DNA from: DATFDN01 sp963818725
Lineage (GTDB): Bacteria > Pseudomonadota > Alphaproteobacteria > Acetobacterales > Acetobacteraceae
Assembly: GCA_963818725.1 (NCBI GenBank)
Contig: CAWFTU010000022.1
Location: forward strand, 1 to 64,000
Direction: 5' to 3'
Length of the DNA: 64,000 nucleotides
This document shows, one piece after another, positions 16,935-25,569 of this stretch. The translations under genes were made by a program, and so were the position numbers. The notes beneath the pieces were generated by a model that worked only from the letters and a program-made list of their open reading frames with translations, searched no databases and was not told where the DNA came from. Numbering within the stretch: the stretch's first letter is position 1; every line of letters begins with the position of its first letter.

Positions 16935-18235
16935 ATGACCAACGAACGCAAGGTAATCCGGGCCAAGGTAGGCCTGCTGGAGCTGGCCAAACAGCTCGGC
17001 AATGTGTCGCAGGCCTGCAAGATCATGGGATACTCGCGCGACAGCTTCTACCGCTTTCAGGAGCTCTACGAAAAGGGCGGCGAGATCGCGCTGGCGGAGA
17101 TGACCCGGCGCAAGCCAATCCTGCGCAATCGGGTGGAGCCGGCCATCGAGCAGGCGGTCGTCGAGCTGGCCGTCGAGCAGCCGGCCTTTGGCCAAGTCCG
17201 GGTGGCCAATGAGCTGAAGAAGCGCGGCCTGACGATCTCCCCGGCCGGGGTGCGCTGTGTCTGGCAGCGCCACGACCTGGAGACCATGAAGAAGCGGCTC
17301 AAGGCACTCGAGGCCAAGAGCGCACAGGACGGCCTGGTGCTGACCGAAGCCCAGGTCGCCGCCTTGGAGCGGGCCCGGCAGGACAACGAGGCGCATGGCG
17401 AGTTCGAGAGCGAGTGTCCGGGCTACTGCCTGGCCCAGGACACCTTCTATGTCGGCACGCTCAAGGGGGTCGGGCGGATCTATCAGCAGACCTGCATCGA
17501 CACCCACTCCAAGGTGGCGTTCGCCAAGCTCTACGACCGCAAGGCCCCGATCACCGCCGCCGACCTGCTGAACGACCGCGTGGTGCCGTTCTTCGACGAG
17601 CACGGGGTCAAGCTGTCCCGCGTGCTGACCGATCGCGGCACCGAGTATTGCGGCACCTCGCAGGCCCACGAATACGAGCTCTACCTGGCGATCGAGGACA
17701 TCGACCACAGCCGGACCAAGGCAAAGAGTTCCGCAAACCAACGGGATCTGCGAGCGCTTCCACAAAACGGTGCTGCACGAGTTCTATCAGGTCGCCTTCC
17801 GCAAGCGCATCTACAGCAGCATCGAGCAGCTACAGGCCGATCTCGATGTCTGGGTCAGCAGCTATAATGAGCAACGCCCTCATCAGGGCCGCTGGTGCTA
17901 CGGCAAGACCCCGATGCAGACCTTCCGCAACTGCTCAACCCACCCCGCTTCGCGCAATGCGTTGATATAGAATGATTTTCAGCAGTCTCAGAAAACGGGA
18001 TAAATTTGGGCAGTTGAAGTAAAATCCGCGGCGATACCAGATACTTATTTATATCGTAATATCGCAGCCTTGGCCGTTACATGCGTCGGATTCGATACTG
18101 CCGTTACGCCCAAAATCGCCTCGCCCAGAAAGCGTTGTTTATCAATGATTTGCGGAGGGAGGGGTGGGTTGAGCAGTTACGACCTTCCTTGACACCCTCC
18201 CGCTCGCCAGGGAAAAAATGCTCAACGCCGCCTGA
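16935..18235 (+). pseudogene. IS481 transposase copy 2, frameshifted and MITE-split
   Basis: This is nearly identical to copy 1 from MTNERKVIRAKVGLLELAK onward. An extra T at 17729-17730 (GAGTTCCG versus GAGTCCG in copy 1) shifts the frame just before the catalytic Glu. The 3' end is then cut after MQTF by a MITE, and the last codons resume at 18189 (stop 18233-18235). The total without the MITE is 1039 bases, one more than the 1038 of copy 1, which agrees with the single insertion. It should be inactive. Confidence 0.88.
17927..18180. repeat. 254-bp MITE with IS66-type ends
   Basis: The terminal repeats are GCAACTGCTCAACCCACCCC at the left and its inverse GGGGTGGGTTGAGCAGTTAC at the right, one mismatch. 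The perfect 8-base duplication GACCTTCC lies at 17919-17926 and 18181-18188. The interior is AT-richer than its host and has no credible gene. The termini match the outer IS66 (11109), which could supply transposase. Confidence 0.9.
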
Positions 18236-18302
18236 CGTCGGTCAGACATGATCCATCCGACACCATACAGGCCAGCTGTCCGATCAAATGTCAGCTAGTA
18301 CA

Positions 18303-18752
18303 CTTGAGGTAGGTCGCCAGCGTGTGCAGGCGCGGGCCGAACGGCGTGCCTGTCGCGGCGGGCGGCGGCGCTGCCACGACCCGCGCCCCACAGCCGGGAC
18401 ACTGCACCGCCAAGCGTCGGTGGTGCTCGACGATTGGCTTGATCTCCGGCAGCTCAATCCGCTCGTGCACGCTCACCGCTTCGCTGGGCAGGTCGGGCGA
18501 CAGCGCCCTGCGGCAGCACGGGCATTGCTGCGGGGCGTGATCGACGACGCGGTCCACCTCCCTGCTGAGCGCCCGACTATGGCCTTCATGTCCGGGCTTG
18601 GCACCTCCGGGGCGGGCTTGCTCGCGACGCGCTTTGCGGTCTGTGGACGGCGGCTTGGACGAGGTGCGCGAGGTCTTCTCCGGCCGCTGCAGCCGCAGCC
18701 CCAACTCGATCAGCTCGGCCTTGCTCAGGCGCTCCAGCTCGTCCCGCTGCAT
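18303..18752 (-). pseudogene. tnpC: IS66 TnpC (copy B), 5' part
   Basis: This is the same N-terminus as copy A (MQRDELERLSKAELIELGLR; one V/G difference). It ends at LATYLK, whereas copy A continues TFQSLSYERLQ up to GGLM. The missing 28 codons are the 84-base deletion at the IS481 border. Confidence 0.85.
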
Positions 18753-18803
18753 GCCCAAACTGCATCAGCAATGCCGCCCCGCCGCAAGGGGGTGGGTAAT
18801 TAC

Positions 18804-19123
18804 CGCACCCCGGCCGGGGAGATCGTCAGGCCGCGCTTCTTCAGCTCCTTGGCCACCCGGACTTGGCCAAAGGCCGGCTGCTCGACGGCCAGCTCGACGA
18901 CCGCCTGCTCGATGGCCGGCTCCACCCGATTGCGCAGGATTGGCTTGCGCCGGGTCATCTCCGCCAGCGCGATCTCGCCGCCCTTTTCGTAGAGCTCCTG
19001 AAAGCGGTAGAAGCTGTCGCGCGAGTATCCCATGATCTTGCAGGCCTGCGACACATTGCCGAGCTGTTTGGCCAGCTCCAGCAGGCCTACCTTGGCCCGG
19101 ATTACCTTGCGTTCGTTGGTCAT
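18804..19123 (-). pseudogene. IS481 transposase copy 1, 5' part
   Basis: ATG 19123, preceded by GAGGAGCC, starts the HTH half MTNERKVIRAKVGLLELAK. It runs to SPAGVR, where IS66 copy B entered. The continuation RCVWQRHDLETMKK is at 13340 and below. Confidence 0.88.
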
Positions 19124-19238
19124 GGTCGGCTCCTCGGTTCTGGGCGACCGGAGCGAGACATTCCTGTCCTCCGGTCCCGGGTTGCCCGCACCAAACAAAC
19201 CAGATTGTCAGATTAAATCCTAGCTAGTACAGCTGATG

Positions 19239-20042
19239 AACCTGCTGCGTCGCGCCCAGACTTGCTTCCAGGCCGGGCGAGGCTTGCCGAAGGTTCCATT
19301 CGGCGCAGCCGGATGGAATGGCAAGACGAGGGGCGAGCACGCCGTCGCAGCCCTGCGGCAGGCCAAGGTGGTGGCCTCGGACGAGACAGGCGTCCGGATT
19401 GAGGGCAGCAACGCCTATCACTGGGTGTTCCGCTGCAAGGAGGCCGTGGTGCACCACGCCGCCCCGACCCGCGCCGCCGCGGTCGTGCACGCGATGATGG
19501 CTGGCCACCAGCCCGAAGTCTGGCTGTCGGACCGCGACTCGGCCCAGCAGGGCCATGGCCAAGTCCAGCAGACCTGCCTCGCGCACCTGGCTCGCGACGT
19601 CGCCTACGTGTTGGAAGTGAGCGACGACCCCGTGCCGTTTCGGCTCACGCTCTGGCTCGCCTCGGCCTTCGAGTTGGCGGACAGCATCTCACAACTGGCT
19701 GCCTCCACCCTGGCCGCCAAGCGCCGCGCGCTGGCGGGCAGGCTGGTCGCGATCCTGGCAGCACCCACCACCTGCGACTTGGCCCGTGAACTTCAGAACA
19801 AGGTGCGCCGAGCGCGCGATCAGCTCCTAACCTTCGCCGACTGGCCCGGCCAGGTCGAGGCCACCAACAACGCCTGTGAGCGCGACCTCCGGCCCTCGGT
19901 GATCCAGCGCAAGGTGACCAACGGCTATCGTGCCATGTGGGCCGCCGAGGGTGAGGCCGACATACGCAGCGTCGTCGATACCGCTCGCCTCAAACCGGGC
20001 ACCAGCGTCTTCAACACCATCCTGCAGACCGTCACGGCCTGA
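19239..20042 (+). pseudogene. tnpC: IS66 TnpC (copy A), 3' part
   Basis: This is the DDE half NLLRRAQTCFQAGRGLPKVP, catalytic VASDETGV, LSDRDSAQQG, ATNNACERDLRP and the C-terminus ILQTVTA. It is complete, so excision of IS481 would recreate a full gene with the part at 12021-12554. Confidence 0.88.
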
Positions 20043-20082
20043 TCGCTACGCCCGAAACAGGGGTGGGTAATTACCACCCACG

Positions 20083-20921
20083 CGATCAGCTACGAGCGGC
20101 TGAGCCGGATGATGCTGGATCTCCATGCCCTGCGGATCAGCGAGGGCGCGCTGGACGCCGCCTTCCGTCGCGCCCGTCCACGTTTGGAGGCCGATGTCGC
20201 CGCAATCCTCGCGCGCCTGCGCCGCGCCCGCGTGATCGGATCGGACGAGACCTCGGTGCGCGTCGGTGGCGTGACCCGCTGGAATTGGGTGTTCCAGAAC
20301 AGCGACGTCGCGATCCACGTCATCCGCGGCAGCCGTGGCGCCGGTGTGGTCGGCGCGGTGCTGGACGGGCATCGGCCGATGATCTGGGTCTCCGACCTCT
20401 ACGGCGCCCAGCAGGGGCACGCCGAAATCTGGCAGGTCTGCCTCGCGCATCAGTTGCGCGACTGCCAGTATGCGATCGAGGCGGGGGATGCGGTGTTCGC
20501 CCCGCGCATGAAGGCGCTGCTGCTGCGCGCGGTGCTGCTGGCGCGGCGGCACCGCGCGCTGGCCGAGAGCACGCGGCGCGAATACCGGCGACGGCTGGAA
20601 GTGGCACTCGACGCTGTGATCGCGCTGGCGCCGACGCAGCGCGACGGTAAACGGCTGCGCAAGCGATACGCCAGGTTCCGCGAGCACCTGTTCACCTTTC
20701 TCGACCATCCCGAGATCACCGCCGACAACAACGCGAGCGAACGGGATCTGCGTCCCACCGCAACGTATCGCAAAGTCACCGGCGGATTCCGTTCCGACTG
20801 GGGTGCTGATCTATTCGCCGCCGTCCGCTCCGCCGTCGGCACCGCCAAGCGCCGCGGGATCGACGCCTATCAGGCCATTCGCGATACGCTATGCGGCCAG
20901 TCCGTGCTCACCCCGGGATGA
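20083..20921 (+). pseudogene. tnpC: IS66 TnpC (outer element), 3' part
   Basis: This is the DDE half: IGSDETSVRVGG, WVSDLYGAQQGHAEIWQ and ADNNASERDLRPTATYRKV (final Glu). It is different in sequence from the inner IS66, so two IS66 lineages are present. The stop (20919-20921) overlaps the terminal repeat of the element. Confidence 0.88.
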
Positions 20922-20929
20922 GCAGTTAC

Positions 20930-21015
20930 CGACCAGCAGGTTGCGCGGCAACTGGAGGGGATCGCCCTCGACCGGACCTTCACCGACACGGCGTTCGGGC
21001 AAGGACACAAAGTAG
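20930..21015 (+). pseudogene. Remnant of a Tn3-type serine resolvase
   Basis: The frame TDQQVARQLEGIALDRTFTD, followed after a frame change by GKDTK, matches residues about 15-45 of resolvase/invertase proteins. The catalytic serine region and the C-terminal HTH are missing. It abuts the right end of the outer IS66 directly, so the resolvase was truncated during formation of this region. The next 100 bases up to 21115 hold no recognisable gene. Confidence 0.7.
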
Positions 21016-21115
21016 AATTCCAACACCGCGCGCTGAGCCGCAGCACCCCGCCGTCCCGCTTTGGGCCGCGTGACAGCCCCCTGCCGAGCCTCTATCAGTT
21101 CCGGCCGGCAGGGGG

Positions 21116-23251
21116 ATGATGTCAATGAGCAACGATGCATCGCCGGTAAGCTTCACGCGTGAGGGCGAAGTCGGACTTGTCACTGTCGATTACCCGCCAG
21201 TGAACGCCCTCGGTCCGGGGGTGCCAGAGGGCATCATCAATGCGCTGAAGCAGGGCGCCGCTGATCCTTCCATCAAGGCCATCGTCCTGATTGGGGCTGG
21301 GCGCAGCTTCATCGCCGGGGCGGACATCCGCCGGTTCGGCACCGGCCGGCCCCTGCTGCCGCTGGGCCAGCGTGTCTATGATGTCCTTGACGCCTCCGCC
21401 AAGCCGGTCGTCGCCGCGATCCACGGCTACGCGCTTGGCGGCGGGCTGGAGATCGCGATGGCCTGCCACTACCGGGTGGCGGTGGCGTCCGCGAAAGTCG
21501 GGTTGCCCAAAGTGCTGATCGGCCTCATCCCCGGCGGTGGCGGCACCCAACGCCTTCCGCGTCTTGCCGGTCCGAAGGCCGCGCTGGAGATGATCGCCTC
21601 CGGCCGGCATGTGCCAGCCGAGGAGGCGCGGATTCTGGGCATCCTGGACAAGGTGTTCCCTGACGGCGCCGACCTGCGCGCCGAGGCGGTGGCCTTTGCG
21701 AAGAGGATCGCCGATACGCGCCCGCTGCCGCGCGTGCGCGACCGCGCGGACCGGCTCGCCGAGTCCGAGCAGGACCCCGGCCTGTTCGATGCGATGCGCA
21801 AGTCGATTGCCCGGCGCGCGCGCAACCAGAAGGCGCCGTATTCCTGCATCCTGGCCGTCGAGGCCGCCTGCTCCCTGCCCTTCGACCAGGGGATCGCGCG
21901 CGAGCACGAACTGTTCGCCGAGCTGGAGAACTCCGACGAGGCCCGCGCGCTGCGCTACGCCTTTTTCGCCGAGCGCGAGGCGGCAAAGCTTCCTGATATC
22001 CCGAGCGACGTGGAGCCGCACCCGTTCGGCGTTGCCGCCGTGATCGGCGCCGGCACAATGGGCGGCGGTATCGCCATGATCTTCGCCGATCACGGATATA
22101 GGGTGAAGATCATGGACGCCACGCCAGAGGCGCTGGAGAGCGGCATGGCGCGTATCCGCGCCAACTACGTGACCTCCGTGAGGCGCGGCAGCCTCGCCCA
22201 GGACGACATGGAGCGCCGCCTGTCCCGCATCGAGCCGGTCGCGGGCTACGAGGCGATCAGGGATGCCGATGTCGCCATCGAGGCGGCGTTCGAGAAGATG
22301 GACGTCAAGAGGCCCATCTTTCGCGCGCTGGATCAGGTGATGAAGCCAGGCGCGCTCATCCTGTCCAATACCTCCGCCCTCGACGTCGACCAGCTCGCGG
22401 CCGAGACGTCGCGGCCGCAGGACGTGGCGGGGGCGCATTTCTTCAGCCCGGCGAACGTGATGAAGCTGCTGGAAGTGGTGCGCGGCGCGCAGTCCTCGGC
22501 CAAGACGCTGGTCAGCACCATGGCGATGGGACGAAAGATCGGAAAGGTCTGCGTCATGGCCGGCAACACCGACGGTTTCGTCGCCAACCGCTCCCGCGCG
22601 CCCTTCAACACCGAGATGGTGATCCTGCTCGAGGAGGGCTGCCTGCCCGAGCAGGTGGACAAGGTAATGGTTGATTTCGGCTATCCGATGGGGCCGTTCG
22701 CGGTCGGTGATCTCGCCGGGCTCGACATTGGGCTGGCCAGCCGCAAGCGTCGCGCCGCGCAGAACCCGAACTACCGCAAGCTGCCGATCGCCGACCGCAT
22801 CGCCGAAATGGGCCGCTTCGGCCAGAAGACCGGAGCGGGCTGGTACCGCTACGAGAAGGGCGACCGCACGCCGCACCCGGATCCGGAGGTGGCGCGGATC
22901 ATCAAAAACGTGGCGGCCGAGATGGGCATGCCGCAGCGGGCGTTCACCGATCAGGAGATCCTGCATCGGTTGCTGTTCTCCTCGGTGAACGAGGCGTGCC
23001 GTATCCTGGAGGAGGGCAAGGCGTACCGCGCCAGCGACATCGACGTGATGTGGCTGCACGGATTCGGTTTCCCCCGTTACCGGGGCGGGCTGATGTACTG
23101 GGCCGATCAGATCGGCGTCCGCGCGGTCTACGAGCAGATCGCCAGTTGGCATCAGCACTACGGCGAGCGCTGGGAGCCCTCGCGCCTGCTGCGCGAATTG
23201 GCCCAGGCGGGCACGCCGTTCCGCGAAGCGAAGCCGGCGCCGATGCGCTAG
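21116..23251 (+). CDS. Enoyl-CoA hydratase/3-hydroxyacyl-CoA dehydrogenase
   Basis: This 711-residue FadJ/FadB-type protein of fatty-acid beta-oxidation hydrates trans-2-enoyl-CoA and oxidises the 3-hydroxy product with NAD. The hydratase domain (1-290) has AGADIRRF and GGGLEIAMAC with the first catalytic Glu. The second Glu, expected in a PEV motif, is Lys132 (LPKVLIGLIPGGGG). The dehydrogenase domain begins at GAGTMGGG (311) and has AHFFSPANVMK with the catalytic His and NTDGFVANR. The C-terminal domains end at HGFGFPRYRGG. A GGGGGA ribosome site precedes ATG 21116; ATG 21125 is an alternative. It stands 17 bases before ycjX. Confidence 0.93.
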   Translation: MMSMSNDASPVSFTREGEVGLVTVDYPPVNALGPGVPEGIINALKQGAADPSIKAIVLIGAGRSFIAGADIRRFGTGRPLLPLGQRVYDVLDASAKPVVAAIHGYALGGGLEIAMACHYRVAVASAKVGLPKVLIGLIPGGGGTQRLPRLAGPKAALEMIASGRHVPAEEARILGILDKVFPDGADLRAEAVAFAKRIADTRPLPRVRDRADRLAESEQDPGLFDAMRKSIARRARNQKAPYSCILAVEAACSLPFDQGIAREHELFAELENSDEARALRYAFFAEREAAKLPDIPSDVEPHPFGVAAVIGAGTMGGGIAMIFADHGYRVKIMDATPEALESGMARIRANYVTSVRRGSLAQDDMERRLSRIEPVAGYEAIRDADVAIEAAFEKMDVKRPIFRALDQVMKPGALILSNTSALDVDQLAAETSRPQDVAGAHFFSPANVMKLLEVVRGAQSSAKTLVSTMAMGRKIGKVCVMAGNTDGFVANRSRAPFNTEMVILLEEGCLPEQVDKVMVDFGYPMGPFAVGDLAGLDIGLASRKRRAAQNPNYRKLPIADRIAEMGRFGQKTGAGWYRYEKGDRTPHPDPEVARIIKNVAAEMGMPQRAFTDQEILHRLLFSSVNEACRILEEGKAYRASDIDVMWLHGFGFPRYRGGLMYWADQIGVRAVYEQIASWHQHYGERWEPSRLLRELAQAGTPFREAKPAPMR

Positions 23252-23267
23252 GCCCGAGCGCGATGGC

Positions 23268-24629
23268 ATGAACCCGCTCGACACCGCCGCCAGCCTGTTG
23301 GGCGTGCGGAGCACCATCCGAGTCGGCGTGACGGGGCTGGCTCGGGCGGGAAAGACCGCGCTCCTGACGTCGATCGCTGCCAACCTGCTGGCCCTCGGCG
23401 CGGGCCGGCCAGCCCTGCCGGCGCTCTCCGACCGGCTTGGCGGGCGAGGCTTGCGCATCGGCGTTGCGCCGGCCGAGGCATCCGGCCTGCCCCGGTTCGA
23501 TATCGCCTCTCATCTCGCCGCGCTGGTTGCCGATCCACCGCGCTGGCCGGAACGCACCGCGGCGGTCTCGTTGCTCGCGCTCGACCTCGATCTGCCGCGC
23601 GACGGGCTGCTGGCTCCGCTTGGGCCGCGTATGCGTCGCTTGGAGTTCCTGGACTACCCTGGCGAGTGGCTGCTCGACTTGCCGCTTATGGGGCAGGACT
23701 TCACCACATGGTCAGCGGCGACGCTGCGCCGGCTGGAAGCGCCCGAACTGGCCGGAGTGGCGCGGGAATTCCTGGGTTTTGCGTATGGGCTGCCAGCGAG
23801 GGCGGCGGCGGACGAGGTGCTGGCGCTGACCGGGCACCGGCTCTATGCCGCGCTCCTCCGTCAGCTTCGTGACGAGGCCGGGCTGTCCTTTCTGCAACCC
23901 GGCCGTTTCCTGATGCCCCCGCCAGGAGCCGCGCCGCCCTTCATGCATTTCTTTCCGCTGTCTGGCTCAGCCCCGCTCGCGGATCTGCTGCGGGCGCGCT
24001 TTGATGCCTATGTAGAGACAGTGCGTCGCGATCTGATATCGCCTTCATTTGGTAATCTCGACCGGCTCGTCGTGCTTGCCGACCTGCTCTCGGCGCTGCA
24101 CCAGGGCCAGGCGGCATTCGCCGACGCCCAGGCGGCGCTGGCCGCCGCATCCGGGGCGCTGCGCTGGGGCCGCTCCTGGACCGATTGGCTCGCGGCGCTC
24201 GCACGGCTGGAACTGCCGCCTCGGGCGATCAATCGCGTCGCGTTCGTCGCCACCAAGGCCGATCACGTCGCCGCCCGCCAGCGCGGCAATCTCGCGGCGC
24301 TGATGCGCCGGCTCACCAGCGCGCCGGAAGGCGAGGCGGCCTCGGCCGCTTTCGCCGTCGCCGCGGTGCGCTGCACGGAGGATGTGGTGGAAACACTGGG
24401 GGGCCGTCCCGTCTCGGCGGTGCGGGGCCGCATCATCGGGGAGTTGCGGCCGGCCCGCTCCTACCCTGGGGAGGTGCCGGATGCGCCGCCTGACGCGGCG
24501 TTCTGGCAGCACCGTTTCCTCGCGCTCCCGGATTTCGAACCGCTGCGTCCGCCCGAGGGCGGCCGTGGCGGGGTGCCCCAACTCGGTTTTGATGCGCTGT
24601 TGGCCTTTCTCTTGGCGGATATCCTGTGA
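23268..24629 (+). CDS. ycjX: YcjX-family P-loop NTPase (DUF463)
   Basis: This 453-residue protein has the N-terminal P-loop GLARAGKT at residues 23-30, then FLDYPGEWLLDLPL (Walker-B-like) and VATKADHV, a guanine-specificity-like motif. The family is linked to envelope stress in enterobacteria (near the phage-shock genes) and is common in alphaproteobacteria next to ycjF. It is predicted to be cytosolic or membrane-associated. It overlaps the ycjF-like gene at TGATG (24627-24631), so the two are co-translated. The cellular role is not settled. Confidence 0.88.
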   Translation: MNPLDTAASLLGVRSTIRVGVTGLARAGKTALLTSIAANLLALGAGRPALPALSDRLGGRGLRIGVAPAEASGLPRFDIASHLAALVADPPRWPERTAAVSLLALDLDLPRDGLLAPLGPRMRRLEFLDYPGEWLLDLPLMGQDFTTWSAATLRRLEAPELAGVAREFLGFAYGLPARAAADEVLALTGHRLYAALLRQLRDEAGLSFLQPGRFLMPPPGAAPPFMHFFPLSGSAPLADLLRARFDAYVETVRRDLISPSFGNLDRLVVLADLLSALHQGQAAFADAQAALAAASGALRWGRSWTDWLAALARLELPPRAINRVAFVATKADHVAARQRGNLAALMRRLTSAPEGEAASAAFAVAAVRCTEDVVETLGGRPVSAVRGRIIGELRPARSYPGEVPDAPPDAAFWQHRFLALPDFEPLRPPEGGRGGVPQLGFDALLAFLLADIL

Positions 24630-25483
24630 TGGACACCCAGGTTGAGCCTTTCCTTCGTCTAGAACCGGAGGCCGCGCCGCGTCTTGAGCCGCTGCCCATC
24701 GTGTTGCCGTCGCCCCTGCCGGTCCGGCGGCGACCGCGCCTGCCGCCGGCCCTTGTTGGCGTCATGGTGCTGGCGCTTGGGCTGCCCGCCTTGTGGGCGG
24801 CATGGCTGGTCGGCGCCTTGTTCGACCGCGCGGGCTGGCTCGGTTGGGCGGGCCTTTTCGTGGTGCTGGCCGGATTCGGCCTGATCGGCGCCGGGATCGG
24901 CCGCGAGCTGCGCGGTCTCGCGGCGCTGCGGCGCGTGGACTGGTTGCGCGCCGAGTTGGCGAGCGGGGAGACAGCACGGGTGGCGGAGGCCGCGCGGCGC
25001 TGGCTCGCGGAGCTGCCACAGCACGCGTCGCTGCTGCCGGCGGTCGCCGCCGCCGACAACCCGGAAGCGGTGCTGGCGCTGCTGCGCGCGGGACCGGGCG
25101 AGGCGCTGCTGGACGGAGCGGACGCGCTCGGGCGAGCCGCCGCCGTGCAGACTGGCGCGATCGTCGCCGCGACACCGTCGCCGGCACTGGATGCGCTGAC
25201 GATCGGCTGGCGGGGCGTGCGGCTGGTGCGGCAGGTTGCATCGCTGCATGGAATGCGGCCGGGACTGGCCGGAACCGTTGCTTTGTTGCAGCGCACGGTG
25301 ATCGCCGCGGCCTCGGTCGCGGCGACACAGCTCGCGGTGAACGCCGCCGCGCACGCGATTGTATCACACCCGCTGCTGCGCCACGTGCTGGGCGATGTTG
25401 CGGGGGCGGGGGTGGCGGCGCGCCGTATGATGGTGCTGGCGCGCGCCGCCGCGGCCGCGTGCTCGCCGCTGCCGCCCGATTGA
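24629..25483 (+). CDS. ycjF: YcjF-family membrane protein (DUF697)
   Basis: Starting at ATG 24629 (or GTG 24626), it encodes about 284 residues. Two transmembrane segments lie at about 42-65 and 72-90 (ALVGVMVLALGLPALWAAW and LGWAGLFVVLAGFGLIGAG) after a proline-rich cytosolic leader. A long helical C-terminal region with DALTIGWRGVRLVRQVASLHG follows, a hallmark of the DUF697/TIGR01620 family. Partner of YcjX by family and by overlap. It is probably an inner-membrane anchor for the NTPase. The gap of 86 bases to livH shows no clear terminator. Confidence 0.82.
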   Translation: MDTQVEPFLRLEPEAAPRLEPLPIVLPSPLPVRRRPRLPPALVGVMVLALGLPALWAAWLVGALFDRAGWLGWAGLFVVLAGFGLIGAGIGRELRGLAALRRVDWLRAELASGETARVAEAARRWLAELPQHASLLPAVAAADNPEAVLALLRAGPGEALLDGADALGRAAAVQTGAIVAATPSPALDALTIGWRGVRLVRQVASLHGMRPGLAGTVALLQRTVIAAASVAATQLAVNAAAHAIVSHPLLRHVLGDVAGAGVAARRMMVLARAAAAACSPLPPD

Positions 25484-25569
25484 CGCTCGCCAGGGCGCCA
25501 GCTAATCGTCTCCCGTATAACGACTGGGTACGCTGGCCCAGCGGGTCCGCGTATGGGAGCCGTACGTCC

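Larger units (their letters stand above)
16827..18302 (+). mobile_element. IS481-family element, copy 2
   Basis: The ends are TGTACTAGCTAGGATTT (16827) and AAATGTCAGCTAGTACA (ending 18302). The native length without the MITE is about 1.21 kb, the same as copy 1. On the left it abuts the GCTGATG target. On the right the flank is CTTGAGGTAGG, so that side has lost its duplication through the 84-base deletion. It is interrupted by a 254-bp MITE (17927-18180). Confidence 0.88.
13349..18803 (-). mobile_element. Inner IS66-type element, copy B (level 4)
   Basis: This is a second copy of the element at 11970-20074, in opposite orientation. It has the same GTAATTACCCACCCC ends (13349 and ending 18803) and an exact duplication CGCACCCC at 13341-13348 and 18804-18811. 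It carries an IS21 (13521-16148) and an IS481 (16827-18302). The IS481 sits at the same TnpC position and in the same relative orientation as in copy A. About 84 bases of TnpC next to that IS481 are deleted. Confidence 0.9.
12555..19231 (-). mobile_element. IS481-family element, copy 1 (level 3)
   Basis: The ends are TGGTACTAGCTGACATTT at 12555 and its partner ending AAATCCTAGCTAGTACA at 19231, giving TGT(G)AC...GTACA terminal inverted repeats of about 27 bases. The duplication GCTGATG lies at 12548-12554 and 19232-19238. The native length is about 1.21 kb, with one transposase on the minus strand. An extra G sits in the left terminus (TGGTAC instead of TGTAC). It is interrupted by IS66 copy B (13349-18803). 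Confidence 0.88.
11970..20074 (+). mobile_element. Inner IS66-type element, copy A (level 2)
   Basis: The ends are GTAATTACCCACCCCC at 11970 and GGGGTGGGTAATTAC ending at 20074. An exact 8-base duplication CACCCACG lies at 11962-11969 and 20075-20082, as expected for IS66. The native element is about 1.42 kb with a single TnpC frame. It is interrupted by IS481 copy 1 (12555-19231). It inserted into the TnpC gene of the outer IS66. Confidence 0.92.
11109..20929 (+). mobile_element. Outer IS66-type element, level 1 of a nested IS nest
   Basis: The left end is GTAACTGCTCAACCCACCCC at 11109-11128. The right end is the inverse (GAGCAGTTAC at 20920-20929). It carries one TnpC-type transposase split by an 8.1-kb insertion (11970-20074). 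The flanks 11101-11108 (GTTGTGGA) and 20930-20937 (CGACCAGC) do not match, so the original duplication is lost. The element is followed by a resolvase remnant and preceded by an acyltransferase remnant. The accessory genes tnpA and tnpB of classical IS66 are absent. Confidence 0.8.

Noticed and set aside
21122..23458. A 778-codon antisense frame over the FadJ-like gene, and similar ones over livH (24433-26472) and clpB (56602-59082)
   Set aside because: No family similarity, no ribosome sites, and composition typical of shadow frames in high-GC genes.
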